Source of the DNA: Botrimarina colliarenosi
Lineage (GTDB): Bacteria > Planctomycetota > Planctomycetia > Pirellulales > Lacipirellulaceae
Assembly: GCF_007859955.1 (NCBI RefSeq)
Contig: NZ_SJPR01000002.1
Location: 358,353-422,352 of the forward strand
Direction of reading: 5' to 3'
Length of the DNA: 64,000 bases
A model generated the notes under the pieces. The model did no database searches and was not told the origin of the DNA. It worked only from the letters and a program-made list of their open reading frames with translations. This document shows, piece by piece, positions 62,711 through 64,000 of the stretch. Every line of letters begins with the position of its first letter. Position 1 is the first letter of the stretch. The translations under genes were made by a program, and so were the position numbers.

Positions 62711-64000
62711 GACGCTCCCCCCGCGGAGAGCCATCGTCGTTCTCGCTCTTCCCGTTCCTGGCCGTGCTCCTCTGCACAATGGGATCGCTGGTGGTGCTGC
62801 TGGTCGCAATGGCCCATGTGTCACGCGACAAGGCCAAAGAAGAAGCCGCCGCCGCTGAGGTCGCCGCCGCCGCGGCCCGGCTCGCCGCCGACTCGCCGGC
62901 CCGCCGGGCGCTCGAAGCTCAGCTAGCCGAGGCGGATGCGGCGCTCGAGCAAATGCGTCGGGTCAAGGCGGAGGGCGAAGAGCGTCTGCAGAACGAGCAG
63001 AAGCGGCTCTCCGATATCGAGGACCACCTCCGCCGCCTCCGCGATGAGACCGAAACGCTCACCGCCGAGACCGCCGAGCTGATGGCGGTCGAAGGAGAGC
63101 ACTACGACGACGAGAAGATCGCGCAGCAAGAAATCGAGCGGCTCAATGCGCTGATTGGCGAAATCCAAGACGAGATCGAGGAGCTGAAACACGCCGCCGC
63201 TGGGCGTGAACGCAAGTTCGCCATTGTGCCGCTACGCGACGGCCGGAGCGGCACGCTGCGGCCGCCGGTCTATTTCGAATGCAAAGCGTCGGGCGTCATC
63301 ATGCAGCCCGAAGGGGTTGAGCTGACCTGGACCGATCTCGTCGCCGCCGACTTCAGCAGCCCGCTTGCCGCGGCCTCGCGCGCCGTGACGCGGTACTACG
63401 AAGAGCACCCCGAGACACGGGCCGCCAACGAGTCGGGCCGTCCCTACCCGCTGCTGGTCGTCCGGCCAGACGGCGTCCACTCTTACTACCAAGCCCGTAC
63501 GGCGCTCGAAGAAGTCGGCGCGGACTACGGCTACCAACCGATCGCCGAGGACTGGCCGATCGAGTACGGGGAGATCAATCCGGTGCTCGCGTCGCAGGTC
63601 GAGGAGGCTGTCCGGACAGCCCGTGCCGAGCGCGTCGGGCTCGCCAAGGTGATCCCCCAGCTAAACGCCGCGCTTTCGAGCGCGGAGCGCGACGCCAACT
63701 TGGCGATGACTTATCCAGCAGGAACGTCGAACGGCGCGGCGAACACTGGCTTTGGCTCGACGCAAAACCCCGGCAAGGGTGGCGGCGCCGGGGGCGGCGG
63801 ACTTCGGATCCGACCCGCCAACCCCGACTCGAACAACCCTTTCGAAGGGCTTAGGATCGACGGCAGTCTGGCGGGCGAAGTTGGAGATCCCAGTAATCAG
63901 CCTTCCGCTCCGGTCGAGGAGACTACCGGATCGGAAGGGGGCCCGAGGTTGCTCGGGGCCACGCCTCCACCGGCTGCCGAGGGAGGGCAGGGGGGTAACG
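62707..64000 (+). CDS. Membrane/coiled-coil partner of the MotA-like protein (3' cut by window)
   Basis: 431 codons visible, open to the window end; the ATG at 62707 overlaps the stop of the MotA-like gene. One N-terminal membrane helix (LFPFLAVLLCTMGSLVVLLV) has no Asp or Glu, whereas MotB, ExbD, TolR and ZorB carry an essential Asp there. A coiled coil follows (about 40-165), then a globular domain (FAIVPLRDGRSGTLRPPVYF; YPLLVVRPDGVHSYYQAR; about 170-330), then a Gly/Pro/Asn-rich disordered part. The globular domain does not look like the OmpA peptidoglycan-binding fold. Position and coupling indicate a two-part membrane complex. Confidence 0.7.
   Translation, partial: MRRSPRGEPSSFSLFPFLAVLLCTMGSLVVLLVAMAHVSRDKAKEEAAAAEVAAAAARLAADSPARRALEAQLAEADAALEQMRRVKAEGEERLQNEQKRLSDIEDHLRRLRDETETLTAETAELMAVEGEHYDDEKIAQQEIERLNALIGEIQDEIEELKHAAAGRERKFAIVPLRDGRSGTLRPPVYFECKASGVIMQPEGVELTWTDLVAADFSSPLAAASRAVTRYYEEHPETRAANESGRPYPLLVVRPDGVHSYYQARTALEEVGADYGYQPIAEDWPIEYGEINPVLASQVEEAVRTARAERVGLAKVIPQLNAALSSAERDANLAMTYPAGTSNGAANTGFGSTQNPGKGGGAGGGGLRIRPANPDSNNPFEGLRIDGSLAGEVGDPSNQPSAPVEETTGSEGGPRLLGATPPPAAEGGQGGN

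Overview
The window looks like chromosomal DNA of a marine-type planctomycete (Planctomycetota, Pirellulales/Lacipirellulaceae-like; this placement is inference). The signs are high G+C, many secreted proteins ending in PEP-CTERM sorting tails (at least seven loci), short dockerin-like calcium repeats just before those tails, DUF187/GH10-like and Gfo/Idh/MocA families, signal-peptide proteins with no close functional name, and many palindromic intergenic repeats. No tRNA, rRNA, CRISPR array, integrase or transposase gene was recognised.

Layout. 1-18.8 kb: one edge of a type VI secretion (T6SS) locus. It holds the end of tssL/dotU, a short tssM-like gene, a minus-strand operon vgrG - needle-like beta-helix protein - PAAR - two small proteins, and two giant membrane-anchored proteins (1619 and 1490 aa) joined by an ATGA overlap. 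Both giants carry caspase-like folds that appear to have lost catalytic residues; the first also has a complete vWA MIDAS. 19-26 kb: a formylglycine-generating enzyme, then minus-strand genes for a GNAT acetyltransferase, an MtfA-type peptidase with TPRs, a yeast-type cytosine deaminase, a GH32 fructan hydrolase, a GH43-like protein and an SRPBCC protein. 25.4-28 kb: a cluster of palindromic repeats. 28-34 kb: aconitase and four PEP-CTERM loci, one interrupted by a TAG codon. 34.6-41.4 kb: a probable peptidoglycan-recycling operon (DigH-like, AmpG-like, NagZ-like) and a divergent secreted DUF187 protein.

41.4-44.3 kb is the nitrogen locus. A good sigma-54 promoter precedes amt. The 822 bp between amt and glnK hold four long hairpins with a shared apical loop, a T-rich tandem repeat and a further inverted repeat. 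GlnK has Ile at the position of the uridylylated Tyr51. 44.4-53 kb: rsmA, a small conserved-looking gene, hisB, a PmoA-like (DUF6807) protein, a Tat-exported oxidoreductase, a di-haem peroxidase with dockerin/PEP-CTERM tail, a nested-palindrome (MITE-like) element, a beta-propeller protein and a YcxB-like protein. 53.4-59.2 kb: housekeeping genes ppa, a PPi-type phosphofructokinase, accC, accB and an M24 aminopeptidase. 59.3-64 kb: a PEP-CTERM trypsin-like protease, and a MotA/TolQ-type motor protein with a long coiled-coil tail, coupled by ATGA to a membrane/coiled-coil partner that runs off the window.

The most unusual items are the amt-glnK hairpin array with covarying stems, and the two coupled pseudo-caspase giants beside the T6SS. 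All functional calls rest on motif reading by eye; no database search was possible.
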